From an uncultured Eubacteriales bacterium (lineage in GTDB: Bacteria; Bacillota; Clostridia; Oscillospirales; Oscillospiraceae), in contig LT599017.1 in the NCBI GenBank assembly GCA_900079765.1, forward strand, positions 1,366,278 to 1,430,277: a stretch of 64,000 nt of DNA, written 5' to 3'. The notes below the pieces were generated by a model. The model was not told where the DNA came from, made no database searches, and saw nothing but the letters and a program-made list of their open reading frames with translations. Each line of letters starts with the position of its first letter. The stretch's first letter is position 1. The translations under genes and the position numbers were made by a program. Shown here piece after piece: positions 19,120 through 28,172 of the stretch.

Positions 19120-19137
19120 TGAGTCGACTCAATTATA
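19120..19137 (-). promoter_or_regulatory. lysR promoter -10 with adjacent 12-bp palindrome
   Basis: On the minus strand TATAAT (19132-19137) is directly followed by the perfect palindrome TGAGTCGACTCA (19120-19131), a possible autoregulatory site. The rest of 18975-19204 holds two GC-rich hairpins (about 19009-19051) between the transporter stop and lysR. Confidence 0.45.
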
Positions 19138-19204
19138 CAGGATACGACGGTATTTTGCACCTATAAAAGTGGAAAGGGCAATATTTCCAGCGCGGGGGCT
19201 TTGC

Positions 19205-20608
19205 TCAGGCGTTGGCCCGGCGCTGGTCGATAGCGGCCTGCATCTCGGCCACCTTTGTCTCGGGCAGGCGGTAGATCAGCAGGTGGAGCACGCCGGCGGC
19301 CACGCAGATGACGGTGGGCACCAGCAGGAAGAGGGCACGGAAGGAGTCGGGGTAGGCGGCGGTATCGGCTGCGGTGGCGGAGTAGCCGATGCCCAGCAGG
19401 AAGGCGGAGATGATGAAGCTCTTCACCGTGATGCCCAGCTTGACCGGCATGACGGACAGCGACATGATGAAACCCTTGACGTCCTTACCGCTCTTGTACT
19501 CACTGTAGACGGCGCAGTCCTGATAGAGGCCCAGCCACATAGCCAGCGGGCAGGCACCGAAGAGCGTGCCGATGAGGATGAGGACCATGGCCACGGTGGG
19601 GGCCGGGTTGAGCAGATAGGGCAGCAGGTCGAAAAGGGCGACGCCGAAGAAACCGATGATGTAGACCATCTGCTTATTGCCCTTGCACAGCTTCAGCAGG
19701 GCGGGGACGAAAATGGAGCCAACCAGGCGGCCGCAGCTGATGAGGGTGACGAAGATGCCCATATAGGTGATCCAGGTTCCGCCGAAGCTGTATGTGAAGT
19801 AATAGAACATGGAGCCGGACTGGCCGATCATGTAGCAGTAGGTAGCGGCGATGCAGAACATGGTGACCAGCAGGTGGCGGTTGGTGAAAGCGCTCTTGAT
19901 GGCGGGGCCCAGGTTGCTTTTCTGCTTGGGCTGCTTGGCGGCTATGCGGTCCTTGGAGGTCTCCTCACAGCCGCGGGTGGCAAAGAAGAGCCACCAGTAG
20001 CCTACCAGGTACAAAAGACCCATGACCAGAGCCAGACCGGCAAAACCCAGCTTGCCGTCGGTAAGGCCGTTGATAAAGCTCATAATGGGAGTGGCCACCA
20101 GGCCGAAGATGAGGGTGTTGCCCATGGAGCCCCGGCCCAGCCAGACGGAGAGGCGCGCCCGCTCATCCAGGTCGTCGGTCATGACCAGGGACATAGAGTT
20201 GATTGAGGCCTCGCCAATGCTCCAGATCAGATGGCTGAGGATGAAGGCGACGATGATGACCGCCGCGGCGACGGTCTCGTTGTCGCTCACCCGGGTGAAC
20301 ATCAGCATATAGAGCACGGTGACGATGGGCGGCGCCACCAGCAGCCAGGAGCGGTACTTGCCCCAAGGGAGCCTGATGGTCTCCAAAAAGACGCCGATGA
20401 AGAATGAGAGGACGAAATCGACGACGCTGGTGATGCTCAGGATACTGGCGACCAGGGCGGTGGCCAGCAGGGCCGAGTCGGTGAGGAAGGCGGAGAAGTA
20501 ATAGAGCTCGCAGCAGGTCATCATGGCGAAGAGGAGCTTGCCCACGCCGTAGACGACGCACATATAGTTGGGGTTTTTCAGCCGTTTGATCGCGGTGGTG
20601 TTTTCCAT
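19205..20608 (-). CDS. GPH-type (MFS_2) cation symporter
   Basis: A 467-residue, 12-helix membrane transporter of the glycoside-pentoside-hexuronide:cation symporter group. Indicators are the N-terminal YGVGKLLFAMMTC helix, VVDFVLSFFIGVFLETIRLPWGKYRSWLL (the family's D...G...R..G.YR signature) and CAVYSEYKSGKDVKGFIMSLSVMPVKLG near the end, typical of GPH proteins. It probably imports the substrate of one of the glycyl radical enzymes; this is inference from position. The ATG at 20608 has AAGGAG 8 bases upstream; a GTG three codons earlier overlaps that site. Confidence 0.85.
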   Translation of the reverse strand: MENTTAIKRLKNPNYMCVVYGVGKLLFAMMTCCELYYFSAFLTDSALLATALVASILSITSVVDFVLSFFIGVFLETIRLPWGKYRSWLLVAPPIVTVLYMLMFTRVSDNETVAAAVIIVAFILSHLIWSIGEASINSMSLVMTDDLDERARLSVWLGRGSMGNTLIFGLVATPIMSFINGLTDGKLGFAGLALVMGLLYLVGYWWLFFATRGCEETSKDRIAAKQPKQKSNLGPAIKSAFTNRHLLVTMFCIAATYCYMIGQSGSMFYYFTYSFGGTWITYMGIFVTLISCGRLVGSIFVPALLKLCKGNKQMVYIIGFFGVALFDLLPYLLNPAPTVAMVLILIGTLFGACPLAMWLGLYQDCAVYSEYKSGKDVKGFIMSLSVMPVKLGITVKSFIISAFLLGIGYSATAADTAAYPDSFRALFLLVPTVICVAAGVLHLLIYRLPETKVAEMQAAIDQRRANA

Positions 20609-20887
20609 GGATTCCACTCCTTCTCTTTGTGCTTAATTTAGGCTTTGATACTTCTGCTTGGTCCGGGTATGCCCCTGAGCCGACCCTCCTTTCGGATTCA
20701 GGAAGTGCGCGGTGCACCGCCGGTACGCCCCGGCGCACGCCGCAGGTCTTGTGCGTTATTTCCTAAACACATCCTAAAATGAGCGGTCTCTTTTGTCCAA
20801 TATGCAAATTAATTGTGGGTATTAGGAAATGCTAATGACCATAGGAGAAAAATTTTAACCGCTATAAGAGGTGTACATAGTCCCCCA
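20609..20887. other. Intergenic region between the transporter and GRE2
   Basis: About 280 bases without a gene. It contains opposed copies of a short motif, ATTTCCTAA (about 20758) and TTAGGAAAT (about 20823), a possible paired regulator site for the divergent transporter promoter. No convincing ORF. Confidence 0.4.
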
Positions 20888-20936
20888 AAACAGGGTCCCG
20901 GCCGCGCGGTGCAGCGCGCCCGGGACCCTGTTTTTT
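20888..20936 (+). terminator. Strong terminator upstream of the GRE2 promoter
   Basis: Stem ACAGGGTCCCGG / CCGGGACCCTGT enclosing a CGCGC/GCGCG hairpin, with A-run before and TTTTTT after. It sits before, not after, the GRE2 promoter, so it blocks read-through in either direction. Confidence 0.75.
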
Positions 20937-20942
20937 CTCCGT

Positions 20943-21008
20943 ATAAGCGTTCCCTTATGCGGACACCTATTTTGTGTATTTCACAACAAAGGCATGGGTA
21001 GTTAGAAT
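20943..21008 (+). promoter_or_regulatory. GRE2 promoter/operator (shared element, copy B)
   Basis: ATAAG-N6-CTTAT (20943-20958) flanked by CCG/CGG, then the 19-mer TATTTTGTGTATTTCACAA at 20968-20986, identical to copy A. TTTCAC (20979-20984) is 18 bases from TAGAAT (21003-21008). The spacing between the palindrome and the 19-mer is the same as in copy A. Confidence 0.7.
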
Positions 21009-21100
21009 GAATTTGTACAAAAAGACTCCACGCTCAGGGCCGGACAGGGGAGAGGTCCATAGAAACCGCCGCCCGGGCGAATTTTGAAGGAGGGTGTCAC

Positions 21101-23527
21101 ATGTTTGAGCTGAGCCCCGTTACCCAGCGCGTCCGGCAGATGCGGGAGAAGTACCGCGGCACCATGCCAAAGGTCTGTACCGCCAGATTGAAGATCGTCA
21201 CGGATTTCTACCAGACCCACCCGGAGGTCACAGGCATCCTCAAGCGGGCCATGGTCTTCCGCGAGATCGCGGAGAAGACCCCCGTGCTCATCAGCGAGGG
21301 GGAGGTGGTGGTGGGCAGCATGGCCTCCACCTACAGGGGAAGCGCCCTCTTCCCGGAGAACGACATCGTCTGGATGAAGGAGGACCTGGAGGCGGGCAAG
21401 CTTTTAGACCGCAAGCTGGACCCCTACATCATCGATGGGGAGGACCTGGAGTACATTCTCTCCGTTATCCCCTATTGGGAGAAGAATTCCCTCTCGGCCC
21501 TCACCGACGCGTACATCCCCCGGGGGTACGAGGATCTGGTAGGCAACCAGGTGACGGTCTACAACGGCAGGCGCATCTGCACCGCGCCGGTGGGCCATTT
21601 CTGTACCAATTACGACAAGGCGGTCCGGGTGGGGTTCGGCGCGGTCCGGGACGAGGCCAGGGCCAAGATGACGGCGCTGGAGGGGAAACTCACCGGCAAG
21701 TCCATTGAGCGGTACAATTTCTACCGCTCGGTGGTCGTCGTCTGCGAGGGGATGATTACCCTGGCCCGGCGCTATGCCGCCGAGGCCGCCCGCCAGGCCG
21801 CCCAATGCCCCGACCCCGCCCGCCGCTCCGAGCTGGAGCGTATGGCGGACTCCCTGGAGCACATCATGGAGCACCCCGCCCGCAGCTTCTACGAGGCGCT
21901 GCAGGTCATCTTCCTCTATCAGATCGGCCTGTGCCTGCACAACAATATGCACGGCATCAGCTTTGGCCGCGTGGACCAGTACGTGGGGGACTTCTGCCAG
22001 CGGGACATCGACAGCGGCGTACTCACCCGGGATCAGGCCCAGGAGCTCTTTGACCTCTTTGTTTTGAAGGTGGCCGAGATGAACAAGATCTGGCACGCGG
22101 GCACCACCCTCACCGTCTCCGGCTATACGGTGGGCCAGCTCATGACCCTGGGGGGCGTGAAAAAGGACGGGAGCGACGCCACCAACGCCGTCACCTACAT
22201 GATGCTCCAGTCGGCCTGCCGCCTGGTCCTCCACGATCCGCCCATGTCCCTGCGCATCCACAAGGGCACTCCCGCCGACCTATGGGAGGCCGCCCTGGAG
22301 ACCACTAAGAAGTGCGGCGGCGTGCCCACCTTTGAGAATGACGACATTATCGTCCCCGCTCTTATGGACAGGGGCATGAGCCTGGAGAGCGCCCGGAACT
22401 ACTGCCTCATCGGCTGCGTGGAGCCCGGCGGCACCGGCAACGAGTGGCCCGCCTGCGGCGGCTCCGGCGGAGAGGCCTATTGGAACATGCCTATGGCCGT
22501 TCTCCACGCCATCAACGACGGGCACAACCCTCTGCCCGACCGCTACGGCAATATCCGGGAGAGCCGCACCGGCGCCCACACCGGATACCTCTACGAGATG
22601 GATACCTTCGACGACGTGCTCAAGGCGGTGGAGATGCAGTACCGCTACTTCCTCGAGTGGCAGATGAGCATGGTCAATATGTTCGAGATGGTGGCCCGGG
22701 AGCACATGGCCCAGCCTCTGGTCTCCTGCATGATGGACGGCTGCATGGACAAGGGGGCCGATGTGATGATGGGCGGCGCCGAGTACAACTCCTGCGGCGT
22801 GCCCGGCGTGGGCATCGGCAACGCCGTCGACTGCCTGGCCGTGATCAAATACCTCTGCTTTGATAAGAAGCTCTGCTCCACCCGCCGGCTCTACGACGCG
22901 GTGATGAGCGACTGGGCGGGGCCCTACGAGGAGCTGAGGCAGTATATTCTCAACGAGATCCCCCACTATGGAAACGCCGACGACTACTGCGACCAGTGGG
23001 CCAAATGGCTTCTGGACCTCTTTGCCGATATCGTGACCGGGTTTGAAAACGTCCGGGGCTGCAAGTTCGCCCCCGGCCTCTACCCGGTGGCCACCAACGT
23101 TCTCTGGGGTATGCTCAGCCCCGCCACCCCCGACGGCCGCAAGGCGCACCAGCCCCTGTCCGACGGCATCTCCGCCGTACAGCAGCTGGACAGGAACGGC
23201 CCCACGGCGGTCTTCCACTCGGTCTGCCGTATTCCCCAGCGGCGTTTCTCCAACGGCACGCTGCTGAACATGAAATTCCACCCCTCCGCCCTGGCTAATG
23301 AGGCGGGGCAAACCAAGCTGAGAGCACTGATGGAGACCTATTTCCAAATGGGGGGCATGGAGCTGCAGATCAACGTGGTCTCAGGCGAGACCCTCCGCGC
23401 CGCGCAGGAGAGCCCGGAGGAGTACAAGGACCTGGTGGTGCGGGTGGCCGGGTTCTCCGCCTACTTTGTGGAGCTTTTCAAGAACTGCCAGGACGACCTG
23501 ATCCGGAGGACGGAGCTGGAGCTGTGA
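21101..23527 (+). CDS. Glycyl radical enzyme GRE2 (dehydratase/lyase class, substrate unknown)
   Basis: An 808-residue glycyl radical enzyme. The catalytic loop is LIGCVEPGGTGNEWPACGG (Cys439, Glu441) and the radical motif VVRVAGFSAYFVEL (Gly784). The C-V-E loop is shared by diol dehydratases, choline TMA-lyase and isethionate-type sulfite-lyases. It heads a same-strand series: activase, transporter, acylating aldehyde dehydrogenase, phosphotransacylase, kinase and alcohol dehydrogenase. That order suggests its product is an aldehyde. The start has GGAGGG 8 bases upstream. It resembles GRE1 only at superfamily level; for example, the segment before the Cys loop differs. Confidence 0.92.
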   Translation: MFELSPVTQRVRQMREKYRGTMPKVCTARLKIVTDFYQTHPEVTGILKRAMVFREIAEKTPVLISEGEVVVGSMASTYRGSALFPENDIVWMKEDLEAGKLLDRKLDPYIIDGEDLEYILSVIPYWEKNSLSALTDAYIPRGYEDLVGNQVTVYNGRRICTAPVGHFCTNYDKAVRVGFGAVRDEARAKMTALEGKLTGKSIERYNFYRSVVVVCEGMITLARRYAAEAARQAAQCPDPARRSELERMADSLEHIMEHPARSFYEALQVIFLYQIGLCLHNNMHGISFGRVDQYVGDFCQRDIDSGVLTRDQAQELFDLFVLKVAEMNKIWHAGTTLTVSGYTVGQLMTLGGVKKDGSDATNAVTYMMLQSACRLVLHDPPMSLRIHKGTPADLWEAALETTKKCGGVPTFENDDIIVPALMDRGMSLESARNYCLIGCVEPGGTGNEWPACGGSGGEAYWNMPMAVLHAINDGHNPLPDRYGNIRESRTGAHTGYLYEMDTFDDVLKAVEMQYRYFLEWQMSMVNMFEMVAREHMAQPLVSCMMDGCMDKGADVMMGGAEYNSCGVPGVGIGNAVDCLAVIKYLCFDKKLCSTRRLYDAVMSDWAGPYEELRQYILNEIPHYGNADDYCDQWAKWLLDLFADIVTGFENVRGCKFAPGLYPVATNVLWGMLSPATPDGRKAHQPLSDGISAVQQLDRNGPTAVFHSVCRIPQRRFSNGTLLNMKFHPSALANEAGQTKLRALMETYFQMGGMELQINVVSGETLRAAQESPEEYKDLVVRVAGFSAYFVELFKNCQDDLIRRTELEL

Positions 23528-23540
23528 GGAGGGAGGCGCT

Positions 23541-24521
23541 GTGACGGAAGGCGAAAGCATGAAGACGCAAAAAAGACTGACAGGGCGGGTTTACGACATA
23601 CAGGGATTCTCCGTGCAGGACGGACCGGGGATACGCACCACCGTCTTTCTCAAGGGCTGTCCCCTGCGTTGTCCCTGGTGCCATAGCCCGGAGTCCCAGG
23701 CCTTCGAGCCCCAGGTATGTTGGATTGCCATGCGGTGCGTGGGTGTGGCGGACTGCGGCCGCTGTCTGGGCGTCTGCCCCGCCGGGGCGCTGAGTCCCGG
23801 CAGGACTAGCCAGAGCGCCGCCTCCGGCGGGGAGGTCCGGCTGGTACATATCGACCGCAGGCTCTGCACCAACTGCGGGAAATGCGCGGAGGCCTGCTAC
23901 CCCAAGGCCCTGTACGTCTGCGGTACCGATTATACCCCGGAGGAGATCGTGGAGCGGGCATGCAGGGACATGCCCTTCTATGAGCGCTCCGGCGGCGGGG
24001 TCACCATCTCCGGGGGCGAGGCCCTCAGCCAGAGCGTGTTCACGGCGGCGGTGCTCAGGGGCCTGAAGGAGCGTGGGGTGCATACCGCGCTGGACACCAC
24101 CGGTTTCGCCCCATGGAAGAGCGTGGAGGCCGCCTTGCCCTATACCGACCTCTTCCTCTACGACCTCAAGCACATGGATAGCGAAGCCCACCGGCGGGTG
24201 GTGGGGGTACCCAACGAGCTCATTCTGGAAAACGCCAGGAGGATCGCGGCGGCGGGGGGAAAGCTCCAGATCCGCATTCCTGTGATCCCCCGGTTCAACG
24301 ACAGCGATGAGAACATCGATGCCGCCGCCGCCTTCTGCAGAGAGCTGGGCGGGGCGGTCACCATGGTCCAGCTCCTGCCCTACCACAACCTGGGGGTGGT
24401 GAAGTACCAGCGCATCGACGAGGACCGCCGGGTCCCGGAGGCCGCGCCCCCCACCGAGGAACGAATGGCCGAGCTCAAGGCCCGCGTGGAGGGATTCGGG
24501 CTGAAGGTAACCGTGCATTAG
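23541..24521 (+). CDS. Glycyl radical enzyme activating enzyme (radical SAM)
   Basis: A 326-residue radical SAM activase that installs the glycyl radical. The SAM cluster motif is CPLRCPWC in GCPLRCPWCHSPESQ. An inserted ferredoxin-like region has two further cysteine sets (CGRCLGVCPAGAL and CTNCGKCAEACYPKAL), as in activases of non-PFL glycyl radical enzymes. GGGVTISGGEAL and YDLKHMD are also conserved. The GTG at 23541 follows GGAGGGAGG by 5 bases; an ATG at 23559 (after GGAAGG) is a fair alternative and gives the more usual N-terminus. It is the only activase in the window. Confidence 0.93.
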   Translation: MTEGESMKTQKRLTGRVYDIQGFSVQDGPGIRTTVFLKGCPLRCPWCHSPESQAFEPQVCWIAMRCVGVADCGRCLGVCPAGALSPGRTSQSAASGGEVRLVHIDRRLCTNCGKCAEACYPKALYVCGTDYTPEEIVERACRDMPFYERSGGGVTISGGEALSQSVFTAAVLRGLKERGVHTALDTTGFAPWKSVEAALPYTDLFLYDLKHMDSEAHRRVVGVPNELILENARRIAAAGGKLQIRIPVIPRFNDSDENIDAAAAFCRELGGAVTMVQLLPYHNLGVVKYQRIDEDRRVPEAAPPTEERMAELKARVEGFGLKVTVH

Positions 24522-24538
24522 AGAAAGGAAACGGATAC

Positions 24539-24592
24539 ATGAAAAAGAGATATGAGGCTGTGCCCCTGATGAAAACCGGAGGGCCTGCATGA
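24539..24592 (+). CDS. 17-aa leader-like ORF coupled to the MFS gene
   Basis: A 17-codon ORF (MKKRYEAVPLMKTGGPA) with AAAGGAA upstream, whose stop codon overlaps the start of the next transporter gene (ATGA). Size and coupling suggest a translational leader. It has no recognisable family and may be fortuitous. Confidence 0.4.
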   Translation: MKKRYEAVPLMKTGGPA

Positions 24593-25833
24593 GTACGGAT
24601 GTGATGACGGAGGGGCTCACGGCGGCCCGGGTCCACGGCGGCAGGCGGTGGCTCTATGCCGGGGTGGGTCTGGTGGTCCTTCTGGCCGCCGGGTTCGTGT
24701 ATGGATGGAGTATTTTCTCCGCCCCCATCGGGGCGGACTTCCCGGAGTGGACGGCGGCCCAGCTCTCCCTGGCCTTCACCATCTGCATCGCGTTTTTCTG
24801 CCTGGGGGGATTTCTGGCGGGAAACCTCTCCAAGCGGATCCCCGTCCGGGTGAACGTCCTCTTCTCGGCGGCAATGTTCCTGGCGGGTTTCTTCCTGGTG
24901 TCCAGGGCGCAGTCCCTGCCCATGCTCTATGTGAGCTACGGCGTGCTCTGCGGCACGGCCTCCGGGTTTGCTTACAATTCGGTCATGAGCACGATGACGC
25001 GCTGGTTCCCCGACTGCCAGGGGATGATCTCCGGCGTACTGCTTCTGGGCTTCGGCTCCAGCAGCATGATCCTGGGCAGCCTCTTCAACGCGGCGACCCC
25101 GGCCCGGGCAGGCGCCTGGCGGCATACCTTCCTCGTTATGGGGGTGGTCATCGCGGCGGTCGTCGCGCTGGGAGCTCTTTTCTTCAAGCTGCCGCCGCCT
25201 GACCCGGCGGCGCCTAAAGCCCGGAGGGACAGGGGTCAAGCAGGTCGGGACCTTACCCCAGCGCAGATGGTGCGCACCCCTTGCTTCTGGTTCTTCTTTC
25301 TGTGGATGGCCCTTATCAGCGGCGTGGGTCTGGCGGTCATCTCCCAGGCCAGGCACTTCGCCGCCGCCATCGGCGCGGGGGTGGAGGGGGGGACCATCAC
25401 CCTGGCCGTGGGCCTCATCTCGGTCTGCAACGGCCTGGGCCGGGCCATCTTCGGCGGGGTGTTCGACACTCTGGGCTGGAAACGCACCATGACCATTGTC
25501 AACGGCGTGAGCCTGGTTGGGGTCGCTCTGCTGGCAGCCGCGCTCTTCACCGGGTGGTTTCCCCTGGTGGCGGCGGGTTTCATCGTCACCGGCCTTGCCT
25601 ACGGCGGCGCGCCGACCATGGGCTCCGCCCTCGTGGGCGACTTCTTCGGGCAGAAGAATTACCCCGTGAATTTTTCCATCGTGAACATGAATTTGCTGCT
25701 GGCCTCCTTTGCGGGCACTCTGGCCGGAGTGCTCTATGACGGCAGCGGCAGCTATGTCAGCACCCTGGCGGCTATCGCCTTGTGCAGCGCGGCGGCGTTC
25801 GCCATCATGCACTGCATCCGGCGGCCCAAATAG
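24589..25833 (+). CDS. MFS transporter, oxalate:formate antiporter (OFA) type
   Basis: A 414-residue, 12-helix MFS protein. The first helix region FVYGWSIFSAPIGADFPEWT, CIAFFCLGGFLAGNLSKRIPVRV and CGTASGFAYNSVMSTMTRWFPDCQGMISGVLLLGFGSSS are typical of the OFA/monocarboxylate group, which moves small carboxylates. In this operon it could export the acid end product or exchange it for the substrate; the direction is unknown. GGAGGG lies 5 bases before the ATG, which also overlaps the leader ORF. Confidence 0.83.
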   Translation: MSTDVMTEGLTAARVHGGRRWLYAGVGLVVLLAAGFVYGWSIFSAPIGADFPEWTAAQLSLAFTICIAFFCLGGFLAGNLSKRIPVRVNVLFSAAMFLAGFFLVSRAQSLPMLYVSYGVLCGTASGFAYNSVMSTMTRWFPDCQGMISGVLLLGFGSSSMILGSLFNAATPARAGAWRHTFLVMGVVIAAVVALGALFFKLPPPDPAAPKARRDRGQAGRDLTPAQMVRTPCFWFFFLWMALISGVGLAVISQARHFAAAIGAGVEGGTITLAVGLISVCNGLGRAIFGGVFDTLGWKRTMTIVNGVSLVGVALLAAALFTGWFPLVAAGFIVTGLAYGGAPTMGSALVGDFFGQKNYPVNFSIVNMNLLLASFAGTLAGVLYDGSGSYVSTLAAIALCSAAAFAIMHCIRRPK

Positions 25834-25881
25834 AAAATGAAATCGGCAAAGACCACACTAAAAATTTAGGAGGAAAAGAAC

Positions 25882-27219
25882 ATGAGCGGTAATTACGGCA
25901 TTTTTGACACGGTGGCGGAGTGTATCGCGGCGGCCAAGGAGGCCCAGCACGAGTTGGTGACCAAGTTTACCCTGGAGGATCGGGACCGTTTCATCGGCAG
26001 CATCCGCAAGGCCATGATGGAGCAGATGGAGGACTTTGCCAACCTCGAATTTGAGGAGACCGGGTATGGCCGCATCGAGGATAAGATCCAGAAGAACACC
26101 GGCGCGGTGATGCTCTCTCAGGGCACCGAGGCCATCCCCCAGAACATGTACGCCTCCGATAAGGGCCTCACCGTGGAGTACTACGCGCCCTACGGCGTTA
26201 TCGGCGCGGTGACCCCCGTCACCAACCCCGCCGCCACGGTGGTGGGCAACGGAATTGCCTGTATCGCCGCGGGCAACGCCGTCATCTTCAACGCGCATCC
26301 CAACGGCAAGCGCACCTCCGGCAAAGCGGTGCAGGAGCTCAACAAGGCCATCACCGCAGCCGGGGGGCCCGCCAATCTGCTGTCCATGCCCGCAAATCCC
26401 GACCTCGAGACCCTGGACGAGATCATGGCATCCCCGGTGGTGAAGCTGCTGGTGGGCACCGGCGGCCCCGGCATGGTGGCCACGCTGATGAAGTCGGGCA
26501 AGAAGGTCATCGCGGCCGGCGCGGGCAATCCCCCCTCCATTATCGACGAGACTGCCGACCTTCCCAAGGCCGCCGCCGGGGTGTACGGCTCCTCTTCCTT
26601 CGATAACAACCTCCTGTGCATCGCTGAGAAGGAGATGTTCGTGGTGGACGCCATCTATGACCAATTCCTCCGGGAGCTCCAGGCCGTGGGCGCCCGCCTC
26701 CTCACCGCCGAGGAGGCCGAGAAGGTCACCCGGCTTGTCATCCTCACCGACCCCAGGTCCGGCGAGCAGGTGATCAACAAAAAGTACGTCGGCAAGTGCA
26801 CCAACGTCATTCTGGCCGACGCGGGCATTCAGCCCAGCGGGGACCCCCGCATCGCCATCTTTGAGGCGGCCGTGGACCACCCTCTGGTGCAAATCGAGCA
26901 GATGATGCCCGTTATCCCCGTAGTCCGCTGCAAGGACTTCGCTCAGGCTATGGCATGGGCTGTGGAGACCGAGCACGACTGCAAGCACTCCGCCTCGATC
27001 TGGAGCCGGGACATCTACCGGGTCACCGCCTTCGGCACCGCGGTAAACACCACCATTTTCGTCCAGAACGGCGGCACCATGGCGGCCTTCGGCCTGGGCG
27101 GCTCGGGTACCAACGCGCCCACCATCGCCACCCCCACCGGCGAGGGAGTCACCGGGCCTCAGACCTTCACCCGGCGGCGGCGTTTCTGCATGGCCGACGG
27201 CGGAAACTACCTGCTGTAA
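25882..27219 (+). CDS. CoA-acylating aldehyde dehydrogenase (PduP/EutE type)
   Basis: A 445-residue enzyme oxidising an aldehyde to acyl-CoA with NAD. The catalytic Cys246 lies in FDNNLLCIAEKEM, the PduP/EutE signature. Other landmarks are YAPYGVIGAVTPVTNPAATVV and ASIWSRD. It begins directly with the catalytic fold and has no N-terminal microcompartment-targeting helix, in line with the absence of shell genes here. AGGAGG lies 8 bases upstream. In context it should take the aldehyde made by a glycyl radical enzyme and feed the phosphotransacylase encoded next. Confidence 0.93.
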   Translation: MSGNYGIFDTVAECIAAAKEAQHELVTKFTLEDRDRFIGSIRKAMMEQMEDFANLEFEETGYGRIEDKIQKNTGAVMLSQGTEAIPQNMYASDKGLTVEYYAPYGVIGAVTPVTNPAATVVGNGIACIAAGNAVIFNAHPNGKRTSGKAVQELNKAITAAGGPANLLSMPANPDLETLDEIMASPVVKLLVGTGGPGMVATLMKSGKKVIAAGAGNPPSIIDETADLPKAAAGVYGSSSFDNNLLCIAEKEMFVVDAIYDQFLRELQAVGARLLTAEEAEKVTRLVILTDPRSGEQVINKKYVGKCTNVILADAGIQPSGDPRIAIFEAAVDHPLVQIEQMMPVIPVVRCKDFAQAMAWAVETEHDCKHSASIWSRDIYRVTAFGTAVNTTIFVQNGGTMAAFGLGGSGTNAPTIATPTGEGVTGPQTFTRRRRFCMADGGNYLL

Positions 27220-27241
27220 GCGGCGGCAGAGAAAGGATGGA

Positions 27242-28159
27242 ATGGAGATGAAGATCAACAGTTTCAAGGACCTGGTGGCGGCGGTACAGGCGATGGAGAT
27301 CAAGAGCCGGGTGGTCGTGGCCGCCGCGCACGACGACCACACCCTGGAGTCCCTGATTCAGGCCCAGCGGGATGGCCTTGTCAAGCCCATTCTGGTGGGG
27401 GACGAGGGGAAGATCCGGGAGATACTGGCCGCCAAGCAGGCCGACAGCGCCGCCTTTGAGATCGTCCCCGCCGGGAGCGTGGAGGAGTGCCTGGATAAGA
27501 GCGTGGCCCTCATCCACCAGGGGAAGGCCAACATCCTTATGAAGGGCAAGCTGGAAACCGGCCAAATCATGAAAGCCATCATTGACAAAAAGAACGACCT
27601 CAAACGCGGGGGGCTCATCTCCCTCATGGGGTTTTACACACTGCCCACCTACCACAAGCTCTTCGCCGTCAGCGATATGGGCATGAACACCTACCCTGAC
27701 CTGGAGGGAAAGCGCCACATCATTGAGAATGCCGTCCACGTCCTCCACGCTCTGGGGGTGGAGAAACCCAAGGTGGCCGTCCTCTCCGCCGTGGAGAAGG
27801 TCAACCCCAAGATGCCCGACGCGGTGGACGGCGGGAAGCTCAAGGAGCTCTGCGAAAGCGGCGAGCTGGCCGGATGCGTGGTGGAGGGGCCCATCTCCTT
27901 CGACCTGGCCACCTGCCGGGAGGCCGCGGTCATCAAAAACTACACCAGCCCCGTGGCCGGGGACGCGGACCTGCTGGTGGTGCCCGACATTGTCTGCGGC
28001 AACGTGCTGGTGAAATGCCTCACCGGGCTTGCCGGGGCTAAGACCGCGGGGCTTGTGGTGGGGGCCAAGGTCCCCGTCATCCTCACTTCCCGGTCCGCCG
28101 AGGCCTCCGACAAGTACTACTCCATCGCCCTGGCCGCCTATACGGCCCAAAACTACTGA
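27242..28159 (+). CDS. ptb: Phosphate butyryltransferase / phosphate acyltransferase
   Basis: A 305-residue PTA/PTB-family enzyme converting acyl-CoA and phosphate to acyl phosphate. Landmarks are AAAHDDHTLESLIQA, ILMKGKLETGQIMKAI, ISLMGFYTLPTYHKLFAVSDMGMNTYP and VVGAKVPVILTSRSAEASDKYYSI. It reads as Ptb rather than acetate-specific Pta, so C4 or branched acyl groups are possible, but specificity cannot be read from the sequence. It sits 22 bases after the aldehyde dehydrogenase and 13 before the kinase, clearly in the same operon. Confidence 0.88.
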   Translation: MEMKINSFKDLVAAVQAMEIKSRVVVAAAHDDHTLESLIQAQRDGLVKPILVGDEGKIREILAAKQADSAAFEIVPAGSVEECLDKSVALIHQGKANILMKGKLETGQIMKAIIDKKNDLKRGGLISLMGFYTLPTYHKLFAVSDMGMNTYPDLEGKRHIIENAVHVLHALGVEKPKVAVLSAVEKVNPKMPDAVDGGKLKELCESGELAGCVVEGPISFDLATCREAAVIKNYTSPVAGDADLLVVPDIVCGNVLVKCLTGLAGAKTAGLVVGAKVPVILTSRSAEASDKYYSIALAAYTAQNY

Positions 28160-28172
28160 GAGGAGTGAAGGC

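Noticed and set aside
19169-20206. Plus-strand 345-codon frame opposite the GPH transporter
   Set aside because: Gly/Asp/His-rich low-complexity product antisense to a strong transporter gene.
20888-20936. Riboswitch or attenuator for GRE2
   Set aside because: The terminator lies upstream of the GRE2 promoter, and no aptamer-like conserved structure was recognised before it.
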